From the NCBI GenBank assembly GCA_963930655.1, contig OZ005605.1, positions 21,087,501 to 21,151,500 on the forward strand: 64,000 bases of DNA, in the 5' to 3' direction. The notes under the pieces are model-generated. The model was not told where the DNA came from. It searched no databases and saw nothing but the letters and a program-made list of their open reading frames with translations. Shown one piece after another: positions 1 through 12,432 of the stretch; position 1 is the first letter of the stretch, and each line of letters starts with the position of its first letter. A program made the translations under genes and the position numbers. Origin of the DNA: Myrica gale. Taxonomy: Eukaryota; Streptophyta; Magnoliopsida; Fagales; Myricaceae.

Positions 1-2800
1 ATCAGTTAATTAGGCAAAGTCACCAGCGATCCTAGCTTTAGTTCCGCGATCTTCTAATTATTATTTTGCAACTGGGTATGCTGTGGAATGAGGTGCATGC
101 ATCTAACTTATACATTGTGGAGAACGAAGATACGTACCTATAATCGATGGTACACATGCAACGACTTGCAGATCGAGGCATGAACTTCTATTGATGACAG
201 GCTGTTCCGCATTATGATACACATATATTAAAATCATCTCCTCGAACAAGCGGATTAGTTATATATAATCCAACATGGAATTGAATAATCATGCATATTC
301 CAGACTATTTCTCCCTTACACCCTGTTGGTTAAACGCATGAAGGGATGTTGGAGGTGATCTGACGATGATGGAGTATACTATATTAATTCTACACGTCAT
401 TTTTCATAAGATCACATTAATAAATACACAACCTACTCCAATGCTACTAATTAACCCCAGTGGGATTTGGTACTACTACATTAATTACACAGTAAAATGA
501 CCTCAGTCCCCGACCATCTTCTCGCTTGTACTGAGGTAGGTTCCCTGTATACGCAGGCTTAATTATATGATATATATTGTTGGGGGCTACGAAATAGTAA
601 AGCGAAAACAAACGCATCAATATGCTATCCAGCTAGGAAAGATGTGCTAAGCAATATGATCCTAAGGGTTAATTCATCCAACGGGCACACACAGAGCAAG
701 ATATAGAGATGCTTACCGCCTAAAGAAATTCACCTCGAAAGAGATGTACTAACAAGTCCATATAATAGTTATTGGATTCCATTAAAAGGATAAGAAGAAA
801 GCAACAAACTTCCACCAAAATTATCATGGCACCGAGTCCTAGCATGTCTTACTCAAGATTACATATAACATACGATTAGTTTGGCTGGGAAAAAACTTGT
901 AAATGTATGTTCTTGCAATATTGTACCTTCTACGTTTTAATATACCCACTTCCTGTTTTAAAATAGGTTTAGGATTACTCATGGCCAGTTAAATTCAAAA
1001 GACACCTAATAAATGACATTCATTAAGCTGATCAGGGATTGGAAGATATCAGCACACTTTGCTAGAAGCCAAACAAACGTTCAAAAAGACTCAGATTTAA
1101 AGAAAGACTAAAAAAGTCATGCTTGGGTCGTACCAATTAATCCTGAGAGGGTGTTCCTACAATATAGCTTCCTCTTGAAATTACTCCAAACGTCAAACCA
1201 CCTAGTCCTTCTTAACATGCTAGCTGATTTACCCTGCAGAAATAAAGGTTTGGTTTTGAAGATACCCAATTCTAAAGAGCGTTGATCTTTCAATGGCGTG
1301 GTTTGCAACCCAAGAATGCTTAAAATGGGCGTCGATAAAACGAGAAGTCTGTATACGTCGTATCTTGAGAAGCATACATAACAAGTGAGCTATATATATA
1401 ATATCTAGCATGCACACACAATTTTTGGAGATGTGAGAAAGGAAATAGAAGGAGCTGGAGAGAAGAGAGGACGACAAGAGCTTAGGAGAGGAAAGAGGGT
1501 TTAGACGTACGCCATGTAGCGAGGGCTCAGGAGCTCCACTGGAGATCGATTTATAACGCTCTACTAATTGTGTTTGTACAGTACTATCTAGAAGCCTAAT
1601 TTCTTGAGAGTACACACAGTCTCGCAGACTCCTGTTAGATCAGCGAGTACACAGATTTAGTAGTACAATCCAGTACACTTTTAACACATATCTCCTGCGA
1701 TTAGATTACCTCTTTGAATGTCAAACATATGGGAATCATTTCGGTCGCGTGGATCTTTCATCCATAAACAATACAACTAATCTCAGCTCCGTAATTGTTT
1801 ACCTAATTGATGGAAAGGATGTCTGAAATGTCAAAGGTAGTTTGTTTATGAGTTGCTTAGAAAAAAGAAAAGAAATAAATACCCTTTTTACCCATAAATG
1901 AGTCTTTGACACATTACACTCAAAACTACTTATTTTAACCTATTGCACCTTTTAATTACTCATGTTAGACATTTTTCATCATAAACTATTTACTTTGATA
2001 TATTGTACCCTACAACTACTAATGTTAGACATTCTGCACCTTCCATCTGACAATAATCTTGAGAACTTAATGAGTTGACAATAATATTGAAAATGATTGA
2101 GGGCATTATCGTCATTTTAATTTAAAAATTTGACTGACAAAATAAAATAGATGCAATATATCAAAAAAGATAGTTTAAGATATAATATGTTTAACCTGGG
2201 TGAAAAATATATTTATGCAAAAAAAAAATGTTGATACTGGACTTGATCAGTACTTTTTGGGCGTGAGATATGTTGGATCAAGTTATTGGGCGGAAAATGA
2301 CCAACATCAACAAGTAGCCCACTTAAGGTTTAGCTTAAATGGGATTTATTTGGGCTGGCCCAATATGTAGCAAGTAGACGTTATGGATAAATGAACTGCT
2401 ATGCTTTTACCGCGGGACTGCCCTTTGCTCTCACTGTGCGCTCCACTTGTCATAGAAAAGCCGGCTGTATTCGCCTTGTTGTAGTTCGGGTCCTTTGGAC
2501 CTTGATTTAAAAAAAAAAAAACGTAACCGCTGTTTGAAAATGCCTCCCAAGGGTCCACCCAGAACGCGGGGGAGTTTTTGGAGGAAAACTGCCACCCAAA
2601 TTTAGATTATATAAGTTTGATATTTCTTAGCTAGGTTGGTAACTTCCCTAAACTGGTCCATAGTAACTCCAACGAGTTGGGGTGAAAGCACCATGGCCTA
2701 TAGTTTTCTTCACAACCATAATAGGACATTTCTCTTCCACTCCATTCAGCTCAAGCTCTGCCTGCAATCCGCCTGAGGCTGGGTGTGATCATATTTCACC
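1..2800. other. Intergenic spacer, no gene recognised
   Basis: AT-rich spacer. I see no long open frame with a recognisable protein and no RNA gene. The stretch at about 1,890-2,215 has the look of a small MITE: a segment near 1,990-2,010 (ATATATTGTACCC) is roughly inverted near 2,150-2,175 (GCAATATATC). A run of 12 A lies near 2,510. The part just before 2,801 would be promoter or 5' untranslated sequence of the decayed IST1-like gene. Confidence 0.5.
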
Positions 2801-5334
2801 ATGTTTTTTGACATTCTGTTTGGATGGAGAAAAGCTTCTAAATGGTAAATTAGAAGAAAACCCTGAACATTATTTTATTCTTAAGCAGACAGAATTCAGT
2901 GCCGTACGTGAAAAGCCAATGTTATACATGCTCTTTGCAGCAACAATTTGGTTAGACGTGTCCGGTGCTGTCTTTCGTTTCTGAAGAAAAAGGGATGCGA
3001 TAGTGTGAGACAGTTACGGGAGGAAATTGCTCAGATACTCGAGAATGGCCAAAACGAGAGTGCCTTCGCCTGGGTAACACTGATATTCATAACTTATTCT
3101 TAAGCTGCTGAGTTGAAATCTTATCAGGACTAGGAAGAAATTTGATTCACAAAGCATGTGTTACAGTTATATATGCAACCAGTTACTGAAATCCCACCAT
3201 ATACGCGAGCTTGTAACTCTTTCTATCTCACAAATATGACTTAGCAATGAAATAATTTTCAAATGGTGTCTCAGTACATGAAACACATCTCTTGTTTTCA
3301 GCAGAATTTGGATGAGACTACTACTTAACTGCAGTACTGCATAAATGCATTGTCATCTTTTTTTCTGATGAAACTTGACTTTTGGTCGAATTTTCAGGTC
3401 GAACAGCTTTTTAAAGACCAGAATTTACTGGCTGCATATGATTTTTTGGACCACTTCTGTGAATTCATCATCATCCACCTCCCTTATATTCGCAGGCACA
3501 AGTATGTCTTTTATATTAGTGTTCTGTCTAAAGGTAGGGCCTTATGTCTGCGAATTAGAGAATTAGATGCATCTCTATCTCTGCTTTGATTTTAGTAGCT
3601 CTTCTTCCACTCAAGTTACTTTGAATATCTGTTGAAAACGAGAGTACTCATGTCATTCTCTTCTAGGTCAAAGCTTGTATTGAATTCAATTTTGTAGACT
3701 CTTGCTCAAGGATCCATCCATATATGTGTCATGTCTCTTCAGGGACTGTCCTGGCGACATTCATGAAGCGGTCTCAACTTTGATATTTGCTGCTTCATGG
3801 TTTGGGGATCTGCCTGAGCTGCAAACAATTAGTAAGCTGTTTAGAGAGCGTTATGGGCAGAAACATACAAAGGCTTCTTTTGAGGTATATCCTGGAAGTC
3901 CTGTGAATGAAGAGGTTGGCAATGTCACTCTTTCAACTTACATCTCTTCCTTAATTGACACTTCTATGACTATGGATCTTCACCGCCTCGTTTGTTCTCT
4001 GTGGTTGTTACTCTGCATTAACCCTTCTACTAATGTTGTTAGATAAGGGAGAAACTTGCATTAAGTCCATTCCAGAGGAAATGAAACTAAGATTGTTGAA
4101 TGAAATAGCTATCGATTACAGTCTGCCTCTGAGGACTTCGGTTTGAAAACAATCACAAGCTGCATGCGATGCAGGTATGTCAATTCCACTATTCCCATCA
4201 GTCCCCAATTCAATCATTACCTTGTAATTCCTAATTACAGCAACCTGTAAACAAGTTCACTTAAAATGCTCCATACAATTCAATGGCAGGTGTCTGGGAA
4301 ATCTGATTCCGAGTGTGCAGGGTTTGTTTTTGAGGGAGAGGCGCAAGTCATTGGTAGCGGAGCAAGTGAACTTTCTGCAGCCTCTTCGAGTAACAGGATA
4401 AAAACAGGAAAAACAGCAACATTAAATGAGATGTCGTTTCAGTTGCACAGGATAAATGTTGTTTATCTGGATGAAATCGTGGGGAGTTTCAGTTTGATGT
4501 ACAGGATCACATTCGCGAGGACAAACGAGCATTTATATTCAATCCGACCATTCCCTGGCCACTGAAAGACAATTACAGAGATCACAGGGTTAGCCAGTTT
4601 GCTTCATCTCACCTGGAAAGTAGAGAATTAGGCACTGCTATACCTGAAAGACAGGACAGGAGGGCATGTCCTGGCCAAGAGGCCAAGAGGTCCACATTCC
4701 TATCTGATGACAAGAACTTGTCTCGTCAACGTTTGGAAGCGAATAGCATGAGTAGGAAATGCATGCACAGGAGGAGCTCACAACGCAGCAGAAGATTCAG
4801 CCATGAGGATGTGTCAAACCCCTGCTTAAACCATCCGGGCTATTTCTGTACTAACGTTACACGTGACTGGAAAAGTCCATCTTGGATGCAAAAGAGAGCA
4901 AGCAACGCCTTAGCATGCTTCTCTAAACCAAGTTTTAGTAAAGCAAAACGTGAACATGTTAGGGATTCTCCTCCTCAGAAGCCCAAGAGAAGAAACAGCC
5001 AAAAAGCTTGTTCCCAGAACAGTGTTATAGCCTCTCAGAGTGGGGGAGGAGCAGAATTATCAGATCGTCCATCTGTTTGTGACTCTTCCCAGGACTCCTG
5101 CTTCATGACGTATACAGCTTCTGCAGAGTTTGAAAGATTTGCAGAAGCACCTTGTTCTAAGACTGGAATCATCTCCGTTCCAAAACCAAAGAGCACCGAT
5201 CGATTCTCATCATAGCCATGTACACCAAAAGCTACCAGACTGACGAATTGGAAGCTAAATTCAGGGCTCTTAAGCAAGACTATCTGCAAAGAACTTTTGG
5301 AGTTAGTCATGGCCCAAGCATTACATTAGCCTAG
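2801..5334 (+). pseudogene. Decayed IST1-like (DUF292) gene
   Basis: Intact relatives encode IST1-family proteins, which bind Vps4 and ESCRT-III subunits in endosomal sorting. Exon 1 (2,801-2,844) reads MFFDILFGWRKASK. Exon 2 (2,941-3,073) contains the SVRQLREEIAQILENGQ helix. Exon 3 (3,398-3,501) reads VEQLFKDQNLLAAYDFLDHF and onward to IHLPYIRRHK. Exon 4 (3,743-3,914) carries DCPGDIHEAVSTLIFAAS and PELQTISKLFRERYGQK. All these junctions are GT-AG and keep frame. Exon 5 starts at 4,043 (IREKLAL) but loses one base near 4,069, after which IPEEMKLRLLNEIAIDY continues in another frame. Further frame breaks are seen near 4,145, 4,480, 5,200 and 5,245. The conserved C-terminal block (DELEAKFRALKQ) survives out of frame and ends at 5,334. 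Several independent breaks argue for a pseudogene rather than a single read error. Confidence 0.78.
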
Positions 5335-5884
5335 CTGCACTATTTTGATTTTTGGACAGAGGTTTAATTGTATTTTTAAATTTAAAGGTGTTGATATAGA
5401 GATGTGATCTATATTTGAATTTAAAGGTTTGAATAAAGATTTGATCTTGAGTTTGAATTTAAAGGTTAAGATATGGATAAAGATTATTCTTATTTTTTAA
5501 TTTGAAAGATATGGATAAAGATCTTATGTTTGAATTTAAAAGTGATGGATAGATGTATGTTTGAATTTTAAAGTTGCAGAGATTGAAGTTAATAAATAGT
5601 TGCAAAGAATGTATATTGGAGACCAAAATTTAGATTAATGTGATGCTACTAGGTTCCAAGAGATTGTTCGACAATTATTGAAGAAGTTTTAAAGATTGAT
5701 TAAGCGATCGAGGTAAGTGGTTCTTCAATGAAATTTTGAACGTGCACCGTATTTTATATGGTTTTGATGTATTATTTGGGGAACTGAACAAATTTTGGGT
5801 TAAATGAGATTTTCGAGATTTTCGTAAAACTCAATTGAAATATTTATAACTTGTTTTGGTGAGCATGCTGTGAAAATTATCCTT

Positions 5885-6060
5885 GTGCTGGTGATATATC
5901 TCTATGGTCTTTGTGACCAATTTATCCTTGTGGTCTGTGTGGCCAATTTGATACCCCTCGTGGTATTTTGAGGTCTTTGTGGCCTGAAGGTCTGTGTGGC
6001 CTAATATTTGGAGGTCTTTGTGGCCTGGAGGTCTGTGTGACCATTGATGATTTCCCTATA
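5885..6060. repeat. Short imperfect tandem repeats
   Basis: The 13-bp phrases GGTCTTTGTGGCC and GGTCTGTGTGGCC alternate at least five times; the last two pairs form an approximately 43-bp unit (AGGTCTTTGTGGCC, a short linker, then AGGTCTGTGTGGCC). No function is visible. Confidence 0.65.
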
Positions 6061-7318
6061 TTTGCGTGGCCTCGGATATTTTTGTTACAAACTTGTATTT
6101 TCGATTCGATATGGCTCACGGTGTTTTATTCTGGATTTCGATTATTGTGATAAAATTGTTTTTTCCCCAACCCCCATTGACTTACTACTTACTGAGCTAG
6201 TCGTAGCTCACCCCTTATTCTCATATTTTCCAGAGTTGGCAGAATTAGAGAAGTTCGAGGAGCTTCAGATAGATTCGTGTTTCGAATGCGTGTAAATTTT
6301 AGGGCTCGGATTGATATTTTTGGGTCTTTTTACTGTTTATGAATATTTTACTGAGGTTGTACAAAATTAGTTTTGAAATATTGAGGCCTAGATAAATGAT
6401 TATCCATAGTGAAAAAACATTATTTTATACGGAAATCATTCCGTATGGAATTTAGGCCCGGGACATTACTCTAACAGTCAAAACGGCTACATGCCTTTGT
6501 ACGCATGGAATATAAATAACCTTTGGCTGTTTCCCATATTTCTGGCTGAGGTGAAAGTGAAAAGTTTTCAAATCAAACACTAAAAGCTCTATTATTATTT
6601 TAAAAAATAAATGAATTTCAAACTATCAGAAAACTATTTTAAAAAAAATATTATAGGCAGCCTAATATCTATAAGCAAAAATCAATAACTCTCTCTCAAG
6701 TTTCAAAATATTTTATTCTGCCTCATGTGTTTAAAAAATAATCAATTTTTGTCTTTCGTATTTGGCCGTTAAACTATATGTAAAATGACCAAAATGTCAT
6801 TCCAAGATAAAATTATTATAAATATTTAAAAATTATTATAAATAAAAAATGATATATAAATGAAAATTAATATTTTAAAAATAAAAATTAAGTTTGAAAG
6901 TTGCAAATGATAGTTTTATTTCTTCTCTTCCCAGACCACGTGTACACTTCTTCCTTAGTTGACTAATGACAATTTAACTGTGGAAACCAATTTACAATAG
7001 GACGGGGGATCGATTGGTCTAAAAAACTTACCTCAAGAGTCCGACAGTTGAATCAATACCTGAATGACTAAAATTTCAAAAATGTAAACTACATAGACAT
7101 GTACGATAATTAAGCTTTTTATGTAAATACGTAAATCATTAAGCGTGTCTAACATTAAAAAAAATTTTCTTAAAAATATTTTAAAAGAATAACCAAACAC
7201 TTAAAAGAAAAAAATTTCTTGAAAAAATTTCAATGAAAAGTTTATTTACTTAAAATAATATTTTACAAGCAAATAAACAAACCTTAATTGCAAAACATTC
7301 TATGCTATTCTCAAAGGG

Positions 7319-7480
7319 TTGAACAAAATCGGACCGGACCACAAAATTAGACCGGATCAGATCAGATTTGTGGTCTTAGTGGTACAAATCTGGTCCGATC
7401 CGGACCGAATTTGGAAAATCAGTTATATCCGGTCCGACCTTTTGGGATCCCGTCTGGACCGGAACAGATTTATCAATATA
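7319..7480. repeat. GGTCCG-rich inverted repeat, probable MITE piece
   Basis: The segment is dense in GGACCGGACC and GGTCCGATCCGGACC words. An arm around 7,350-7,372 (GACCGGATCAGATCAGATTT) is answered by an inverted arm around 7,384-7,408 (ACAAATCTGGTCCGATCCGG). More copies of the word occur up to about 7,690. This fits the subterminal repeat structure of a non-autonomous DNA transposon, but I could not define its ends. Confidence 0.4.
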
Positions 7481-8464
7481 AATAATAAATATATTTTAAA
7501 TTTTAAATTTTTTTAATACAAACTTAAAACTTTTACTCAAAAATTATGTGTTTTGAGTTCTTTGACCAAACTCTTCTCCCTTCAACTAATTTTTATTTTA
7601 AGATGTGAAATGCAAATGAAAAAAAAATCTTAAAAAAAAAAGAAAAATATCGGTTTGGACCACTTATAGATCCAAGCGGTCCTTGTAGGGTCCTTTAATT
7701 TAGGCACAACTGACGGTTATGCAGCCTACTCCCCATCATGTAGAGTGACGTCTAGCTTCAGATTCGGATCCCTGTCAATCGGGGCGATTTATCAATCATT
7801 CAATGAACGGGATTACCACAAGTGATGAATTATTCGTCTTAAAATTAGATAATTGGTTTCTTCCAATTCAAATCCGAGATTAATTTTTAATCCTTTTGCT
7901 AGAATGATTGATTGTAATTTCGTAATTTTGTTTTGAAAACAAACGTTATTTATGTATATATATATATATATAACGATCAGACTTAAATTGTTGTATTAAC
8001 CACGAATATAGAAAGTATTTGTTAATGGAGTAGCGATGAGCACCTTGTCGTATTATTTTTAAAATATTTTTCAGATAGGAGGAAAATGATTTCTAGATAC
8101 TCTTTTTCTATTGAAAATCGTTAGTAGAGGTAAGCGTAAGTAGAGATTACTTCTCTCTATTATTTAAAACGGGTTATCTCATTGCTAAGTTTACACGGAG
8201 GAAGATGCATGGCTTGGACACGATACTATCTTATATTTAAAGGTTACTTGTTTTATTTTTGGTAAGGAGGAGTAGTTCTGCACGACAAACCACTTGAATG
8301 AATTTATCTTAACGCAAAAGTAAATCTCGAGGAGCTAACGGAGACCTCTCCACGCCCCTGCAACTCTCGCTTAAGTGGATTACGATATTCACTCAATAAA
8401 AAATCGAACATGTGACCTGTGCGCCTATACTACATAAGTATAGGTAAGTCCTAACCATGGTGGC

Positions 8465-8680
8465 ATGGTGGTTGGAGCCAGTGTGCAGAAGATTTTTGTA
8501 GAGGACCCTGAGGATGGTGAGATTTGGGCTGCACATATTGGCATAGAGGAAGCTCAAAGATGTGGTTTAAGGCGGATTATTGTTGAAGGTGATTTCACTC
8601 GAGCAATTGATGCTATTAGTAGATACCTGGAGAGATTGAATTGGAGAAGCCACAATCAGATTGGCGTTATGGTTAATAGC
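8465..8680 (+). pseudogene. RNase H-like fragment of a retroelement
   Basis: The open frame reads VGASVQKIF, then AAHIGIEEAQRCGLRRIIVE followed by GDFTRAIDAIS. The alternation of a helix rich in Ala and Glu with a strand ending in I-x-V-E-G-D is typical of the RNase H-like (RVT_3) domain of plant non-LTR retrotransposons and domesticated relatives, where the Asp of EGD/ESD is catalytic. Only the middle of the domain remains. The frame ends inside the adjoining MITE, so its last residues are not original. No upstream reverse transcriptase is present. Confidence 0.5.
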
Positions 8681-8682
8681 TT

Positions 8683-8886
8683 TAGGCTGCGTTTGCCAAC
8701 ATAATTTTTCCCAAAATATTATCTCACTCCTAATAAAATAATCCAATATAATCTCTCTCTCTACTATTAAAAAATATAAAAAATTACAAAAAATATAAAA
8801 AATTACCTCTCTCTTCACCTTTTCACTAAACTCAATACCAACACATTTTCATACCAAAAATATTACAACACAAACACAACCTTAGT
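8683..8886 (-). mobile_element. MITE family 1, copy 1
   Basis: About 200 bp with terminal inverted repeats: the left end reads TTAGGCTGCGTTTGCC and the right end ACACAAACACAACCTTAG. The interior, read on the minus strand, has GAAGAGAGAGGTAATTTTTT and an AGAGAGAGATTATATTG block, both shared with the copies at 12,641-12,845 and 62,162-62,340. It sits inside the LINE-like fragment. Confidence 0.65.
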
Positions 8887-9103
8887 TCTTTTGATTATTC
8901 TGTTTTTGTTTTGTTCATGGCAGTGCTAATGGATAAGTGCATCGTCTTACTGGCTGTCTCTAAAATTTTGTCTGGAGATCACTCACATATTTATGAGCAC
9001 TTTCCTATCCCTACTTAGATCTATGTTATGACTGATCTCCGTAGTTTTTTTTTTCAATAAAGATAGTAGTAGCTTTGATTAAAAAAAAAAAGGTCTTAAC
9101 CAT

Positions 9104-11218
9104 TAGCGCAGGCGCGCGATGGGTAAGGGTACTTTTGCCTATTGCTCCCCGAATTATGCCTATCTTGTCGTTTTTTCTTGGCATACGGTATCCCTACTCC
9201 TTTATTCTCTTTTACCTCCTTCAGCTTTTCTGACGCTTTGTGCAATAAATTATGCTCCATATTGTTTGGGTAACATTAATTTATTCCCTACTTTATGTAA
9301 CGTGTACATGTTTAGTAGAGGCTCTCTTTCGGTGAAGGCCAGATGAAAATTAGAAAGTGAACCATATGGTTTTTACTCCAATCTTGGTTTTTACTGAAGT
9401 ATTAAACACATGACTTAATTAATTTGCTTGTTCACGTGTTTAATTTTTTTTTTCAATTTAGTCCGGCAATTTTAATTCTTCTTAAGAGAGTTCATGAGGT
9501 TAACTATTTGTCTAAATAATAATAATTTCCTCGAGACACGGATACAGAAGTTACGTAGACATATTCTTCTAACGAAAAAACGTGCCATGACTATTAAGCG
9601 ATCTAGGCTAAGCGAATTCAGATGTCGAGGGATAATTAGTTTTCTGTTAGCACGTAAGCATATTTCGTAGATTACAATGTTAGAATTGGACTAAAAGCCT
9701 GTTCGTTTAATCAGAATTCTCAAAAAAATTTTGAATCCCCACAACACAAAAAATTCTACAACCAAACATCATTTTTAACACTACATAAAAATAACTACAA
9801 CACGCATATCAATAAAGTTAACATCACCTAAAAATTCTCAAAACACAAAAAATTCTCAAAACACAACTCAACCGAATACCCTCTAAATGACTTTTATGAG
9901 ACGAGAAGTTAATCCAAAACTTTGAAGAGAAAAAAATAAAATTGAGGTACCAAAGAGTTAACATATTAAAGTTTAAACTGACGGATTAATTAATCAAGTT
10001 GGATTTTGACTTCAGTTAACGTACATAATCAGCATTTATTGGGCATGTGATATGCCAAAGTGAAGGTGAACAAATTTGACTTCGGTTCTACTCAAATAAT
10101 TTCTTGAAGAGAAAAGTTTCGTACTTCATGAAGGACCAAATTGATAACTTGAGCATAAACTCAGGGATCAATTTTCTTTTTGATAACGAGAAAAATTCGG
10201 TCCAAAAATCAACTTCGTAGTGGTTAAACCTCGAAGAATCAGCTTATATATGTTGAATGTAATTGATTCGGAACAGCGGGAGAATACTTCTTCACTCTCC
10301 CTTTTTCTTGGCTTGGGAAGAACTTATTTTGTTGCCCCTAATTTTGTTCGAGGAAAGTCACTTTGGACTTCTAAACTTTAAAAGTAATTTCAAAAATGAT
10401 TTCAAAATTATCAAATTTTTTTAATTTATATCCTTAAAAAAGTGACTTTTTTCTAATGTTTTGGGCACAATACCATTTTCTCCGTTTTGTGCTTGTGTCT
10501 TTGGTTATAAAATTCCTTATGCCTGACGGGGTCAGAACTTGTGCTGTGTTTAGATGTTCCTATCCAGATTCATGCTGCTGGCCTATGGCTTGCATCAGCT
10601 GATAGTGAAAGTAAAGGAGAAAATTAGCTGCTTATCAGCGACTCCATCTTTAAACCAATAAAAAATTGTCATTTGGTTTTGCCTCTAAGGTAGTCCAAAA
10701 CGTATCATGATCAGCATTTATCTCGTCAAGTACTTGTCATACAACTGACGGTTGACAAAAATCCTCACTTGAATCTGATCTGAGCAAGTAATAAAATGGG
10801 TAGGCTAAAATGAGGAGCCTGCTTTCAAGGGTTTCATCTTAGCAGAGAGGGAAAAAAGAAAAACAAAAGACCCTTTTTCATGCCGATTGCTACTCGATGA
10901 AATCCCATATCCCAGAAGCACTGATCTCCCTCTTGTTCACGCCCTAACCCATCACTGAAACCAATTTGTACCAAGAGACCATATTGTCTTTTACTTTCTT
11001 TAATTCATTAACTTCGTTCATGCCATGCATGTGACATTGTTCGTGACGAATCTACTTTCCTTTGATTCGGTGCAGGCAACAATTACTAGCTAGTTTTGAT
11101 GTGTTAGGAGTCTAAAAGTCTAATGATCAAGGTGTCATTGAACCCCTCTGGGCTGCACTTTGGTTGGAAACAATAAAATAATGCATCAGTTTTTTGCTCC
11201 CATTTTCACGCCTGTGCA
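9104..11218. other. AT-rich spacer, no gene recognised
   Basis: No coding region is supported. The stretch 9,690-9,895 looks like a further MITE: it has ACACAAAAAATTCTCAAAAC repeated and ends resembling the segment at 58,525-58,765 (both carry a form of CAACCGAA near one end). The remaining sequence shows nothing I can name. Confidence 0.4.
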
Positions 11219-11669
11219 GGGCCGGCTCAAGCAAAATGGAGGCCTAAGGCAAAATAAATTAATAGATTTTTTTATATAAAATATTTAAAATTACCTGAAA
11301 ATTATTAAATTTAATATAAAATATTAAAGGCTCCATTAATTATTTTTTATGAGGCCATCATACATGACATCAAGGCCCCATGACTAGAACAATTAAAAAA
11401 TTTATAAGGCATTTTTTCTCTTTCAGTAAAGTTCAGAAATATCTAAAAAAAATTATGAAGTCTGGAAAAAATATATATGTCCACTCATGATAAAAAAAAA
11501 TGAAAAGATTGTATTTTATCTTTTTTTTATTAACTCAATTGTCTTTTTATTTTTGGGTCATTTACAACACACAAAAAATATAAAAAAAAATATTTTTAGT
11601 CTCTACGGGGCCTTACTCAGGGTGAGGCCTTAGGCCTCCGCCTAACTTACCTTACCCTTGAGCCGGCCC
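11219..11669. mobile_element. Non-autonomous hAT-like element, 451 bp
   Basis: The ends are perfect inverted repeats: GGGCCGGCTCAAG at the left and CTTGAGCCGGCCC at the right. The flanking octamers CCTGTGCA (11,211-11,218) and TGTGTGCA (11,670-11,677) match at six of eight positions, as for an aged 8-bp hAT target duplication. Subterminal words GGCCTAAGGC (left) and GCCTTAGGCCTCCGCC (right) are shared with the element at 48,242-48,970, which contains a hAT transposase remnant. The interior is AT-rich and noncoding. Confidence 0.72.
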
Positions 11670-12432
11670 TGTGTGCAGGTGGCGTTGTCCTCCACTTCCT
11701 GTATATGAATCATGCATCTACTAATTACCTCTTTGATCTCATAGACTATTAATATTGATCTCAAATCATTAGTTTTGACGCTTTGGGCATAATACTGAAG
11801 AATCCAATCGATATTTTTAATGAGGTGGTGTTGATGGGAATCTGAGGTCAATTTTTGCAATCAAACTTCAAGACTTTTAACTTGATAATTGTTTCGTTTA
11901 TATAGAACGAATAGACTCAACAAGCTCTTAAAATTAATCAAAATGTGCATAAACTGATCCGAATATGTAATAATAATAATAAAAACCTTTATAAAAAACT
12001 ATCAAACGTAAATGTAAATTGGCCTCGTTTTTGGTTGGCTAAACAACCCCGTAAGCCTGAAGATTACTATTGATGGATAGTATTGGATACTGTACAATTG
12101 ACATGTGGCAAAAAGAGGAATAGAGTGCATCTAAGGGGAGATGAGGATACGCTCATCATAGTGGGGCTCTTGGGCCATTTTACTTCTCCCGCGGGTAAAG
12201 TAAACCTGTCCATGCCGGGATTGCATTTATTCAATTACATTATACTATGGTATATATGTATATGTTCGGATTATATTACTTCCATGTTTCTTTATTTTGT
12301 TGAAGCTTATCCTTCTTTAGCTCTAACGATACTTTTTCAGTCTCGTCGTGACTGTGTGCGAGTTGAGAGAGGGAGAAACGGAAAGAAAGAGAGTGCGAAG
12401 ACAGAGGAGTACACCTTTCTGGGTTGTAACGC
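11670..12432. other. Spacer and likely 5' region of DUF1218 gene
   Basis: No separate gene is recognisable. The last 150 bases before 12,433 are purine-rich (GAGAGAGGGAGAAACGGAAA) and would form the 5' untranslated region and promoter of the following membrane-protein gene. A TATATATGTATATG stretch lies near 12,250. Confidence 0.4.

Larger units (their letters stand above)
5335..8447. other. AT-rich spacer with local tandem repeats
   Basis: No protein-coding gene is recognisable. The segment 5,375-5,570 repeats a phrase like GAATTTAAAGGTT ... GATATGGATAAAGAT about four times. The segment 5,885-6,060 repeats GGTCTTTGTGGCC and GGTCTGTGTGGCC. Around 6,180-6,260 the phrase ACTGAGCTAGTCGTAGCTC followed by ACCCCTT resembles the LTR region of some plant Ty3-gypsy elements, so a solo LTR remnant is possible, but I could not find both ends or a target duplication. 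At 7,950-7,972 there is a TA microsatellite. Confidence 0.4.
8459..9092 (+). mobile_element. 5'-truncated LINE-like insertion with poly(A)
   Basis: The segment is flanked by an 11-bp near-identical direct repeat, GTCCTAACCAT at 8,448-8,458 and GTCTTAACCAT at 9,093-9,103, as expected for a target-site duplication made by target-primed reverse transcription. It ends in a run of 12 A (9,081-9,092) preceded by AATAAA near 9,055. Its first 220 bases encode an RNase H-like piece, and a MITE (8,683-8,886) is inserted within it. The order of events is therefore LINE first, MITE second. Confidence 0.65.
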
